Notes under the pieces: model-generated
What the model was told of the DNA's origin: nothing
Database searches by the model: none
The model's input: only the letters and a program-made list of their open reading frames with translations
Shown here: positions 17,458-24,130 of the stretch, one piece after another
How the letters are laid out: every line of letters starts with the position of its first letter
Position numbering within the stretch: the stretch's first letter is position 1
Translations under genes and position numbers: made by a program
From: CAZOHN01 sp964579325
GTDB taxonomy: Bacteria > Pseudomonadota > Alphaproteobacteria > Rhodobacterales > Rhodobacteraceae
Direction: 5' to 3'
Length of the DNA stretch: 24,130 bases
NCBI GenBank assembly: GCA_964579325.1
Contig: CAZOHN010000036.1
Coordinates: 1-24,130 of the forward strand

Positions 17458-18264
17458 ATGAAGACTTTCGTGCAACGTCATGAAGTATGGGTGTTTCTCT
17501 CCCTCGTCGTTGTCGTGAACGCCGCTTTCGTCTGGGGCATCGCCACAGGGGTTCTCCCGCGCGGGCTCTACAACTACGGCCGCTTCCTGCTTCTTGGCGG
17601 AACGCTTGTGTCGGTGGTTCTGATCGCCCGGGGGGGCGGAGCCGTCATCGGTCTGCTCGAACCCCTCAAGCTTTGGCGCATCGACCCGCGCTGGTACCTC
17701 TTCGGTCTGCTTTGGGGCGCGGCCATGGCCAGTGTGGTGTTGTTCATCATGGTGCCGTTCGGGGGCGAGCCGCTTTCGACCGACGCCTTGCGCCTCGGAC
17801 CGCTGACCCGGCCAGGCACCGTGGCGTCTCTCTTCGTGGGCTCGCTCATCGGCGAGGTGGTCTGGATCGGCTATGCGCTGTCGCGTCTCGCCCCTCGGTT
17901 CGGCCATTTCATGGCCAGCCAGATCGTCGGCGTGGTCTGGGCGTTGTGGTGGTTCCCGATGGTGCTCTTGAACATCGGCGTGATTCCCGGGCTTCCGCTC
18001 GGTGCTCTGGTGATCAACCAGGCCGGGGTCGCGGCGGTGTGCGCGCTTGTCTACGCCCGCACAGGCAGCGGATTGGCAGTGCTCGTCACCCAGATTTCGT
18101 TCAATGCCGCAATCATCGTCTTTCCGGTCAGCCCGGTGGTCGCAGGTGCGACGACCTACTGGGTCTTTGCCGTCGTCTACTGGCTCGCGGCGCTCGTGCT
18201 CCACCTCTTCTTGGGTCCGCGTCCTCTTCTGGGTGTGCGGCACGTTCAGGTCCGGCAGAGCTAG
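17458..18264 (+). CDS. CPBP-like polytopic membrane protein, apparently without protease active site
   Basis: 268 residues with about seven to eight hydrophobic segments, laid out like a CPBP (Abi/Rce1-type) intramembrane protease. The positions of the catalytic motifs can be found but are altered. EExxxR-type motif 1 reads GEVVWIG (132-138; the first Glu is Gly, the Arg position is Ile). The WxLWH motif reads WALWWFP (161-167; His replaced by Trp165). The HxxxN motif reads QISFN (212-216; His replaced by Gln212, Asn kept). Proteolysis is therefore unlikely. The ATG at 17458 has AAGGA (17447-17451) at a 6-nt spacing and lies 10 bp after the methyltransferase stop, so it is the fourth gene of the operon. 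Self-protection, product export or scaffolding are possible roles; none is shown by the sequence. Confidence 0.75.
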   Translation: MKTFVQRHEVWVFLSLVVVVNAAFVWGIATGVLPRGLYNYGRFLLLGGTLVSVVLIARGGGAVIGLLEPLKLWRIDPRWYLFGLLWGAAMASVVLFIMVPFGGEPLSTDALRLGPLTRPGTVASLFVGSLIGEVVWIGYALSRLAPRFGHFMASQIVGVVWALWWFPMVLLNIGVIPGLPLGALVINQAGVAAVCALVYARTGSGLAVLVTQISFNAAIIVFPVSPVVAGATTYWVFAVVYWLAALVLHLFLGPRPLLGVRHVQVRQS

Positions 18265-18763
18265 GACGGGAGATCGGCACAAGCGGCCGCCATGAGGATG
18301 CTTGCGGTCGCGGACCACGGGAGGCGGCGGTCGAGGTGTCCGTACTTCTGTTTGGCGTGGTCGCGCTTCCTGGTTGTGGGGTGGGGCCTCCCGGGCTCGC
18401 GGCGGGGCGGCTTCCCCAGGGCGCACCTGTCGTCCCTAAAGGGTCGCCGAAACCGTGCAGGCGGGTGAAACCGGATGCGTCAGTCGGCAGCCCCCGACCA
18501 ACCGGCGCACCCTGACCTCTCCGGCATCGTATGCCAGGGGCCGCCCGCATCCCTCGCCGCCCCGCCCGAGGCGGCGGAAAAAGGTTGAGATCAGGTTAAC
18601 GCAAAAAGCTTTTATTATATGAAGCAATGGCTTAGGTGCATTGCTCAAACGTGAGCAGCCACGCCCGGCAGCTCGGCAAAGGCCGTCCGCACGGACGACG
18701 GGGCTGTCATCCGCTCCGATGTCCCGCTAGGCTGAGCCACGCAGAACACGGAGGGCAACAAGG
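18265..18763. other. Intergenic region after the biosynthetic operon (499 bp, no gene seen)
   Basis: No supported gene. A GC hairpin (18555-18561 with 18570-18576) is followed by A residues, not T, so it is not a rightward terminator. The notable part is an AT-rich island at about 18594-18625 containing AGGTTAAC, the palindrome AAAAGCTTTT (18604-18613) and TTATTATAT. It could be the promoter region of the downstream dehydrogenase gene, although no well-spaced -35 was found. Confidence 0.5.
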
Positions 18764-20053
18764 ATGGACTTGATCGCGCGGGCGACCGCCGTGGTTGGCG
18801 GCACAGTGGCATTCCTGAGGCGCATGGGATCGCCCTCGCACCAGGCCATCGGGGCGCAACCCCTCATACCCGAGGCGCGGAAACAGGGCATCATGACCCT
18901 CAAGATGCCCGTCGCCTATGGCTGGAGAGACGGCCGCCTGCCCACCTGCGCGCCGGGCCTGAAGGTCAACGCCTTCGCGTCCGGGCTCGACCACCCCCGC
19001 TGGATCGAGGTTCTTCCCAACGGCGATGTCCTCGTCGCGGAATCGATGGAACAGCCCGCGCCGCCCAGGACCCTGATGGACCACGCCGCCCAGGCGACGA
19101 TGCGGCGGGTCAAGGCGATCGGCGACAGTGCCAACCGCGTCACGCTCTGGCGCGATGCCGACGGCGATGGCACGGCCGAGATCCGCCACGTCTTCGTCGA
19201 GAACCAGAACCAGCCCTTCGGCATGGCGCTGGTCGGCACCCGGTTCTACCTCGGCAACACCGACGGGATCAGGGTCTTCGACTACAGCCCGGGCGATACC
19301 TCGGTCTCGGGACCCGGCGAGAAACTCGTCGAGTTCAAGCCGCACGGTCACTGGACGCGCAGCCTCATCGTCTCGCCCGACGGCGGTAAGATCTACGCAG
19401 GGGTGGGCTCGCTGTCGAACATCGGCGATCACGGCATGGCCGCCGAGGAAGGCCGCGCGGCGATCTGGGAGCTCGATCTCGCGACCGGGCAGGCCCGCAT
19501 CTTCGCATCGGGCCTGCGCAACGCCGTCGGCATGGCCTGGGAGCCAGTGTCCGGCGCGCTCTGGACGGTCGTCAACGAACGCGACGGCCTGGGCGACGAG
19601 ACCCCGCCGGACTACCTCACCTCGGTGCAGGACGGCGGCTTCTACGGCTGGCCCTACTGCTACTGGGGCAAGACCGTGGACGACCGCGTGCCGCAGGACG
19701 AAGGCCTCGTCGCCCGTGCCATCACGCCGGACTACGCGTTGGGCGGGCACACCGCGTCGCTTGGCCTGTGCTGGATGCCTGACGGCACCCTTCCGGGCTT
19801 CGGTGCCGGCATGGTGATCGGGCAGCACGGATCGTGGAACCGCTCGAAGCTCAGCGGCTACAAGCTCATCTTCGTGCCCTTCGCAGACGGCAAGCCGAAC
19901 GGCCCGCCCCGCGACATCCTCACCGGCTTCCTGTCCGAGGACGAGAAACGGGCCTACGGACGACCCGTCGGTGTGACGGTCGGACCAGACAGGACGTCGC
20001 TGCTGATGGCGGATGACGTGGGGGACATCGTCTGGCGCGTATCGGGAGCCTGA
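18764..20053 (+). CDS. PQQ-dependent sugar dehydrogenase / L-sorbosone dehydrogenase-like beta-propeller protein
   Basis: 429 residues resembling the soluble glucose/sorbosone dehydrogenase family, which oxidise sugars or aldehydes with PQQ, usually in the periplasm. Family segments include GLDHPRWIEVLPNGDVLVAES, NQPFGMALVGTRFYLGNTDG, GHWTRSL with His196 in the likely catalytic-base position, VGSLSNIGDHG, and NERDGLGDE (271-279), which resembles the calcium/PQQ site. A C-terminal QHGSWNRSKLSGYK block is also typical. The ATG at 18764 follows GGAGG at 18750-18754. The N terminus (LIARATAVVGGTVAFL) is only weakly hydrophobic, so export by Sec is uncertain. It is separated by 499 bp from the biosynthetic operon and is probably an independent gene. 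Substrate and actual PQQ use are not shown. Confidence 0.85.
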   Translation: MDLIARATAVVGGTVAFLRRMGSPSHQAIGAQPLIPEARKQGIMTLKMPVAYGWRDGRLPTCAPGLKVNAFASGLDHPRWIEVLPNGDVLVAESMEQPAPPRTLMDHAAQATMRRVKAIGDSANRVTLWRDADGDGTAEIRHVFVENQNQPFGMALVGTRFYLGNTDGIRVFDYSPGDTSVSGPGEKLVEFKPHGHWTRSLIVSPDGGKIYAGVGSLSNIGDHGMAAEEGRAAIWELDLATGQARIFASGLRNAVGMAWEPVSGALWTVVNERDGLGDETPPDYLTSVQDGGFYGWPYCYWGKTVDDRVPQDEGLVARAITPDYALGGHTASLGLCWMPDGTLPGFGAGMVIGQHGSWNRSKLSGYKLIFVPFADGKPNGPPRDILTGFLSEDEKRAYGRPVGVTVGPDRTSLLMADDVGDIVWRVSGA

Positions 20054-20516
20054 GGGCGAGTGCCCCGGTCGGGGCGGATCTCCTCCCGATCGGCGCACCT
20101 CGCGCACAAGCTGCACACGACAACGCCGGTCGGAAGTCAACAAGGTGAAGTCCGGCGGAAGCCGTCGTCTTCAGGCATGGCAACGCAGTCATGCCGCGAC
20201 GCGACGGTAGCCATTCGAGACGTGTTGGAGGAAGTCGCTCGAGAGGCCCCGGGACGGTGGCTCGTCTCGGAATGCTTCGCCTCGACGTGCGCCGGTTCGC
20301 GTCTCGGAATCAGGTCGCTGACCGGACCAGCGTCGATCAGCGCACAATCCCGAGGAGACAGACCTGCCCTGGCCGCTGCCCGGCCTAAACACGCGCGCCG
20401 CGGTTGCAAAACTCGCGATCGGATATGCGAGACTTTGACTCCCTCGAAAGCACTGTCGAATCAAGAGAACACTAACTCCGTTTCTGGGGCGGCTCACTAT
20501 GGGAAGGGAATGGGAC
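20054..20516. other. Intergenic region (463 bp, no gene seen)
   Basis: Short open frames on both strands show no domain, good start or family similarity. CGTCTCGGAAT occurs twice, near 20268 and 20302, with no obvious role. A TTGACT (20435-20440) could be a -35 element for the downstream gene, but the hexamer 17 nt later (GAATCA) is a poor -10. Confidence 0.5.
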
Positions 20517-21179
20517 ATGAGTCTGAACCGCGCACTTGCGGTAAAGATCATCTTTTGCGGATCTGCGTTCATGTCTGTCACGGCTGCCAGCGCAGCCTCG
20601 TGCCAGGCGGGCGGTGCCACGCTCGATGACGCCGGTGCAACTTATCAAGGGTGCTTTGGCGCCACGGAAGGCAACGACACCGGAAACAACAGCAGATTCC
20701 TCGACCTGCTCAACCAAGGCATCGCCTTTGCTGGTTTCGGCTCCGGCGATACCGGGTTTTCGTGGTCCTTGCTTGGCAAGACCGACGAAGGCGGGGACCC
20801 CGTGACGGGCACCGGCTGAGCGGTCACGACGGGCACATGGGCCGCGGCCTCGGGCATCCTGTCCAGCGTGGTCGTCGCCGTGAAGGCGGGTGACTGTTTC
20901 TCGGCCTACCTGTTCTCGGGCGTGACCGGGCCGTCGGCCTCTGGGGCATTCGATACCAACAAGTCGGGTATCCTCGTGGGCGGTGGTCCCAACGTTGGCT
21001 GTGATGGCCGGAATGTTCCGACCATTTCGCACGTCTCGGTCTTCACGGCCGGTGGCGGTGGTGGCAGCGGTGGCGGTGGCGGTGGCGGCGGTCCCGACCC
21101 GATCCCGCTTCCGGCTGCCGGGTGGATGATGCTGGCTGGCATTGCCGGTCTTGCCGCGGCGCGTCGCCGGAAGGCCTGA
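20517..21179 (+). pseudogene. VPLPA-CTERM secreted protein gene interrupted by an in-frame TGA
   Basis: Reading in one frame gives a signal peptide (MSLNRALAVKIIFCGSAFMS, cleaved near ASA), a secreted domain, a TGA at 20817-20819 (codon 101), then 119 further codons in the same frame. These end in a glycine-rich linker and a sorting tail (IPLPAAGWMMLAGIAGLAAARRRKA, helix plus Arg cluster). The halves match the two halves of the neighbouring gene at 21538: C...WSLLGKTDEG before the stop and GTW...SHVSVF after it, against WQSLGKIDLPG and GTW...SHVSLY. Total length (about 220 codons) also fits that paralogue (211). So this is one gene split by a nonsense change (or a sequencing error). If translated as is, the 100-residue product would be secreted without its sorting tail. 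ATG 20499 is an alternative start, but 20517 gives a cleaner signal peptide. Confidence 0.8.
21051..21093 (+). repeat. GGTGGC-type coding repeat (poly-glycine linker)
   Basis: Imperfect tandem GGTGGC/GGCGGT units encode a run of glycines with one serine, just before the PLPAAGW sorting tail of the split gene. It is prone to slippage and is probably a flexible spacer. Confidence 0.75.
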
Positions 21180-21202
21180 GCCGTTCTTGCGTTGACTTCG
21201 GG

Positions 21203-21229
21203 AGGGCGGTCACTTGTGGCCGCCCTTTT
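21203..21229 (+). terminator. Rho-independent terminator after the split VPLPA-CTERM gene
   Basis: Stem GGGCGGTCA (21204-21212) pairs with TGGCCGCCC (21217-21225), with one G-T pair, a CTTG loop and a TTTT tract at 21226-21229. It lies 24 bp after the TGA at 21177-21179. Confidence 0.85.
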
Positions 21230-21537
21230 CAATTGCCCTGTGCGTCAGGTGCAGGGTGCCTCCGTCTTCGGGTTCCCCGGTTCCAGCGGGCGCCTTGGCT
21301 CCGTACACGGCGCAGGGCTTCATGGAGACCCATCCGATCGCATCACCACTGGTCGAAAACGGGGTGCGGCCGGACTGGTTCCGACCCGGGGCGTCGACAA
21401 TCCACCCCAGATCTCGTCAGCGTTGCACTGTCACGCATGAACTAGCCAGAAATTTGACGAACCGCGCGAAATAATTAATTAAGGTTAACTGAATCGGAAC
21501 TGCGGCCGCGCCGCGGCTTGGTTGAAGGAGTTCGGAC
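21230..21537. other. Intergenic region upstream of the second VPLPA-CTERM gene
   Basis: About 300 bp with no supported gene. Its 3' end is a striking AT-rich patch in a GC-rich background, described separately as a promoter candidate. Confidence 0.5.
21454..21495 (+). promoter_or_regulatory. Candidate promoter/regulatory patch with TTGACG and TTAATTAAGGTTAAC
   Basis: TTGACG (21454-21459) is a good -35-like hexamer. It is followed by an AT-rich stretch (21469-21490) that would contain the -10, but no hexamer is both well matched and well spaced. GGTTAAC at the 3' end equals the reverse complement of the CtrA half-site TTAACC known in alphaproteobacteria. Control by CtrA is speculation. Confidence 0.35.
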
Positions 21538-22173
21538 ATGCGCGTCACGTTGGCCGTTTCGGCAATTGCCCTGAGCGTCGCTGCGCTTTCGGCCACATCC
21601 TCTGCGAATGCGGCTACCGCTGAATCCTGTGCGTTACATGCGCCCGACGTCACGACGCTCGTGACGCCAACGTCCGCCTGCTTCGTGCTGATCGGGACGG
21701 ATGGCAACGTCAGCAACGACATCGGCGAGTTCAACGCAACGGCCTTCGGCGGGTTCTCCGACTGGCAGAGCCTCGGCAAGATCGACCTGCCGGGCCTTTC
21801 CTCTGCGAACTTCTCGATCACGGCGAACAGCGCGCTGGTAAAGGGCACTTGGGCGATTTTCGACAATGCCACGACTGCGCTTTTCGACACCTTCGCGCTG
21901 GTGTTCAAGGCCGGGCAGGACGGGAACACCGACCCGGCCTCGCAGGTTGGCTACATCCTGTCAGGGACGTCGGGTGACTGGGAGGCGCCGCTCTTCAACT
22001 ACAACTCGAACAGAGACAAGTTCGTCCCGCGCGGCCTCAGTCACGTCAGTCTCTATGCCCGGACAACTGACACCCCTCCGCCTCCGCCTCCGCCAGTGCC
22101 TGTGCCGGCCGCCGGCTGGTTGATGCTGGCCGGGATCGTGGGGCTTGTAGCTGCGCGTCGCCGAGACGCCTGA
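21538..22173 (+). CDS. Secreted protein with VPLPA-CTERM-type sorting tail
   Basis: 211 residues. It has a Sec signal peptide (MRVTLAVSAIALSVAALSAT, cleaved near ANA-AT), a roughly 150-residue extracytoplasmic domain with two early cysteines (ESCALHAP and SACFVLIG), then a seven-proline linker. The tail is VPVPAAGWLMLAGIVGLVAARRR, a motif-helix-Arg layout recognised in other bacteria by exosortase-type enzymes (XrtD for the VPLPA class); no exosortase gene is in this window. ATG 21538 has AAGGAG (21525-21530) 7 nt upstream. It is a paralogue of the split gene just upstream (shared W-S-LGK, GTW and SHVS segments). Surface or matrix roles are typical of such proteins, but its function is unknown. 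Confidence 0.85.
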   Translation: MRVTLAVSAIALSVAALSATSSANAATAESCALHAPDVTTLVTPTSACFVLIGTDGNVSNDIGEFNATAFGGFSDWQSLGKIDLPGLSSANFSITANSALVKGTWAIFDNATTALFDTFALVFKAGQDGNTDPASQVGYILSGTSGDWEAPLFNYNSNRDKFVPRGLSHVSLYARTTDTPPPPPPPVPVPAAGWLMLAGIVGLVAARRRDA

Positions 22174-22198
22174 GACGCCATCCGGCACGCATCCTGAC

Positions 22199-22223
22199 GG
22201 GCGGCCTTGGGGCCGCCCCTTTT
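22199..22223 (+). terminator. Rho-independent terminator after the second VPLPA-CTERM gene
   Basis: Perfect stem GGGCGGCC (22199-22206) and GGCCGCCC (22211-22218) with a TTGG loop and CTTTT tail. It is 26 bp after the stop codon. Confidence 0.88.
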
Positions 22224-22592
22224 GCGTCGAGACGGCGCCCAAGTCCCTCCCTCGACGGTAGCGACGCAGCGAATCGGCTGGGGCGTGGAGGTCGCAGCAT
22301 TGGGCTACTCTGCTCTGGGTAGTGGACCTGGAGATCGGATCAACCCATTGATTGAACTCGCATTTGGAACAATATCCACGATGTTCCCAAGCTCTGCCGA
22401 GTTCTCTCGACAATCATTCAGAAACCGTTCGCCCATGTCGCAAGAGGTCTTGTGAGGGGTGGATCGGTATGGGCATACCGAGCAGACACTTGGGCAAAAT
22501 TGCGGCAGCTGGAGCCGGAGTCGTCAGGGTGTGTGTGGTTTCCCGGTGCTGCGGAGCGACCCCGCACCGGGTCAACGAGAGGGGACGGTAAC
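22224..22592. other. Intergenic region upstream of the third VPLPA-CTERM gene
   Basis: About 370 bp without a supported gene. The frame of the next gene is open back to 22452, but that extension does not look like protein and would hide the signal peptide. Holds the inverted repeat at 22464-22481. Confidence 0.5.
22464..22481. promoter_or_regulatory. Perfect inverted repeat TCGGTATG-GG-CATACCGA
   Basis: Eight-bp arms separated by two G residues, about 110 bp upstream of the third VPLPA-CTERM start. This is the shape of an operator for a dimeric repressor or activator. The half-site TCGGTA/TACCGA also forms the arms of the inverted repeat before the megasynthase (5418-5453). Confidence 0.4.
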
Positions 22593-23306
22593 ATGAAGGT
22601 ACTTGGAGGGGCAGTCTCGGCCATTGCCCTGATGACGGCAGTCTCGGCAGCGAATGCCGCGACGATCCAGGAGACGTTCAGCTTCACCGGCGCGAACTCG
22701 GGCTATCAGAACAGCCTGGGCTACAGCGCGGGCGAACTGAGCCTTACGGTCACGGGGACCACCACCTCCGGCGCGTCCGCAAAGGTGGCGACCTGGACCG
22801 GACACGGCCTGGGCGTGAAGCATAACCTGAACGACGGCGAGCACACGATCGACTCGTTCGGTCTCGACGACCTCGCGGTTCTGACTTTCAACAAGGAAGT
22901 CACGATCCTGTCGCTCGGTTTTGGCTACATCAGCAAGGGATCGACTTTCGATCTCCTGGTGGATGGCAGCGAGGTTCTCAGCGCAGTCGTTTCGTCGTCC
23001 TACACCTTCGGCGAAGTCCTCGCCGGGATGGTGTTCGGCGTCGGCGCGGGTTCGACCAGCTACCAGTCCTGCAAGGACGTGAAGTACTGGAGCGGTCACA
23101 AGTGGAAGTGGAAGCAGGAATGCTCCACCAAGACCATCGACTCGTCGTTCAAGCTGACCTCGGTCACGGTCTCCTACGACAAGCCGGACGATGGTGGCGG
23201 CACTGGCCCGGACGTGCCTCCGGTTCCGCTGCCGGCAGCGGGCTGGGCGATGCTGGCGGCCCTTGGCGGTCTGGCTGGAGTTCGCAAGCTGCGCAAGTCG
23301 GCCTGA
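22593..23306 (+). CDS. Secreted VPLPA-CTERM sorting-domain protein
   Basis: 237 residues from ATG 22593, chosen because it gives an immediate signal peptide (MKVLGGAVSAIALMTAVSAA, cleaved near ANA-AT) and has GAGGGG about 8 nt upstream. The mature domain (ETFSFTGANSGYQNSLGYSAG onward) has the alternating polar/hydrophobic pattern of a beta-sandwich. A Trp/Lys-rich stretch lies between Cys160 and Cys177, which could be disulfide-linked. The C terminus is VPLPAAGWAMLAALGGLAGVRK plus a basic tail, the canonical VPLPA-CTERM form. It differs in its domain from the two upstream genes, sharing only the tail and export type. Function is unknown; many such proteins are surface or biofilm-matrix components. 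Confidence 0.87.
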   Translation: MKVLGGAVSAIALMTAVSAANAATIQETFSFTGANSGYQNSLGYSAGELSLTVTGTTTSGASAKVATWTGHGLGVKHNLNDGEHTIDSFGLDDLAVLTFNKEVTILSLGFGYISKGSTFDLLVDGSEVLSAVVSSSYTFGEVLAGMVFGVGAGSTSYQSCKDVKYWSGHKWKWKQECSTKTIDSSFKLTSVTVSYDKPDDGGGTGPDVPPVPLPAAGWAMLAALGGLAGVRKLRKSA

Positions 23307-23328
23307 AGAACGGCTGATTCCGAAACGG

Positions 23329-23360
23329 GAAGGGGCGGCCACGCGGCCGCCCCTTCTTCA
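23329..23360. terminator. Strong hairpin terminator between convergent genes
   Basis: A 12-bp perfect stem GAAGGGGCGGCC (23329-23340) with GGCCGCCCCTTC (23345-23356) around an ACGC loop, followed rightward by TTCATT-type sequence. It is 23 bp after the third VPLPA-CTERM stop and 24 bp from the end of the leftward dehydrogenase gene, so it may act in both directions; leftward the T-richness is weak. Confidence 0.82.
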
Positions 23361-23379
23361 TTCAGTATCGTCGTCCATT

Positions 23380-24130
23380 TCAGTCCATCGGCTTGAAGTT
23401 GAAGGCCGCGCCTTCCTTGATACCCGACGGCCAGCGCGAGGTGATCGTCTTGGTGCGGGTGTAGAAGCGGAAGCTGTCGGGCCCGTGCTGGTTGAGATCG
23501 CCGAAGCCCGATTTCTTCCAGCCACCGAAAGTGTGGTACGCCAGCGGGACCGGGATGGGCACGTTGATGCCGATCATGCCGATGTTGATCCGGTTGGCGA
23601 AGTCGCGGGCGGTATCGCCATCGCGGGTGAAGATCGCGGTGCCGTTGCCGTATTCGTGGTCCATCGCGTAGGACAGCGCCTCTTCGTAGGACTGCGCGCG
23701 CACGGTCGTAAGGACCGGCCCGAAGATCTCCTGACGATAAATCTCCATCTCGCGGGTCGCCTTGTCGAACAGCGTCGGCCCGACGAAGAAGCCGTCCTCG
23801 TAGCCCTGGAGCCGGAAGTCGCGGCCGTCCATGACCAACTCCGCGCCCTGTTCCACGCCCGAGGTGATGAGGCCCTTGACCCGCTCCATCGCTGCCTTCG
23901 TGACAAGCGGGCCGTAGTCGACGTCATTGCCGGCGGTGTAGGGGCCGACCTTGAGCTTCTCGATCCGCGGCACGAGCTTCTCGATCAGCTTGTCGGCGGT
24001 GGCGTCGCCCACCGGCACCGCGACCGAGATCGCCATGCAGCGCTCGCCGGCCGCGCCGTAGCCCGCGCCGATGAGCGCGTCGGCGGCAAGGTCCATGTCG
24101 GCATCGGGCATGACGATCATGTGGTTCTTG
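23380..24130 (-). CDS. mmsA: CoA-acylating methylmalonate-semialdehyde dehydrogenase (C-terminal half, cut by window edge)
   Basis: About 249 C-terminal residues of an aldehyde dehydrogenase. The segment KNHMIVMPDADMDLAADAL at the window edge and GAAGERCMA with the catalytic Cys are characteristic of the MmsA class, which converts methylmalonate semialdehyde to propionyl-CoA (and malonate semialdehyde to acetyl-CoA) in valine, inositol or beta-alanine breakdown. Further support comes from EIFGPVL, GNGTAIFTRDG, the IGINVPIPVPLAYHTFGGWKKS block (family-type) and the GFGDLNQHGPDSFRFYTRTKT end. The frame is open through 24130, so the N terminus lies outside. It is convergent with the VPLPA-CTERM genes and unlikely to be part of the biosynthetic operon. 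Confidence 0.92.
   Translation of the reverse strand, partial: KNHMIVMPDADMDLAADALIGAGYGAAGERCMAISVAVPVGDATADKLIEKLVPRIEKLKVGPYTAGNDVDYGPLVTKAAMERVKGLITSGVEQGAELVMDGRDFRLQGYEDGFFVGPTLFDKATREMEIYRQEIFGPVLTTVRAQSYEEALSYAMDHEYGNGTAIFTRDGDTARDFANRINIGMIGINVPIPVPLAYHTFGGWKKSGFGDLNQHGPDSFRFYTRTKTITSRWPSGIKEGAAFNFKPMD

Noticed and set aside
17059..18426. Minus-strand open frame (455 codons) across the methyltransferase and CPBP-like genes
   Set aside because: Composition is low in hydrophobic residues and it is antisense to two well-supported genes.
18555..18582. GC-rich hairpin as terminator of the biosynthetic operon
   Set aside because: It is about 290 bp after the last gene and is followed by an A-tract, not a T-tract, on the rightward strand.
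20137..20620. Minus-strand open frames in the gap before the split VPLPA-CTERM gene, possibly a transposase remnant
   Set aside because: No transposase motif, terminal repeats or target duplication could be recognised, so the claim is not supported.
20817..20819. TGA as a selenocysteine or recoded codon
   Set aside because: The paralogue has Ser rather than Cys at the aligned place and no clear SECIS-like hairpin was seen just downstream; a nonsense change or sequencing error is simpler.
23380..24130. Dehydrogenase as a supplier or consumer of beta-alanine for the pathway
   Set aside because: MmsA-type enzymes can act after beta-alanine transamination, but this gene is convergent, 5 kb away and separated by unrelated genes; housekeeping catabolism is the better reading.

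Overview
The window looks like chromosomal DNA from a GC-rich alphaproteobacterium, most likely a Rhodobacteraceae (Roseobacter/Paracoccus-type) member. The reasons are the strong G/C bias at third codon positions, three adjacent genes for exported proteins ending in the VPLPA-CTERM type of sorting tail that is common in that family, the RbsABC-type transporter, and an MmsA-type aldehyde dehydrogenase. This is inferred from sequence features alone; no search was run.

Left part (1-5013): a leftward sugar-type ABC importer operon (binding protein, double ATPase, start of a permease cut by the window edge) diverges from a rightward two-component pair (GAF-domain histidine kinase and NarL/LuxR-type response regulator, overlapping by ATGA). 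The 243-bp divergent gap carries a repeated TTGCGGGAT element, one copy lying in a perfect 14-bp palindrome. It is a plausible operator through which the pair could control the importer.

Centre (5014-18264): a compact biosynthetic operon. One 3461-residue NRPS-PKS hybrid reads A-T-KS-AT-T-AmT-C-A-T-TE. It overlaps a Sfp-type phosphopantetheinyl transferase (ATGA), which overlaps a class I SAM methyltransferase (ATGA). A CPBP-like membrane protein that has lost all its usual catalytic residues follows 10 bp later. Hand-read specificity residues suggest a valine-like amino acid for A1 and beta-alanine for A2, and the AT carries the malonyl-type HAFH motif. The AmT domain should aminate the beta-keto intermediate. 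The predicted scaffold is a 3,4-diaminoacyl-beta-alanine (a vicinal diamine, or a ring made from it), possibly methylated. This is the most promising unusual system in the window.

Right part (18265-24130): a PQQ-type sugar/sorbosone dehydrogenase-like beta-propeller gene, then three tandem genes for secreted VPLPA-CTERM proteins, each followed by its own GC-rich hairpin terminator built on the same stem core. The first of the three is split by an in-frame TGA; its second half stays in frame and keeps the sorting tail. The window ends in the C-terminal half of a leftward methylmalonate-semialdehyde dehydrogenase gene.

No tRNA, rRNA, CRISPR array or complete insertion sequence was recognised.
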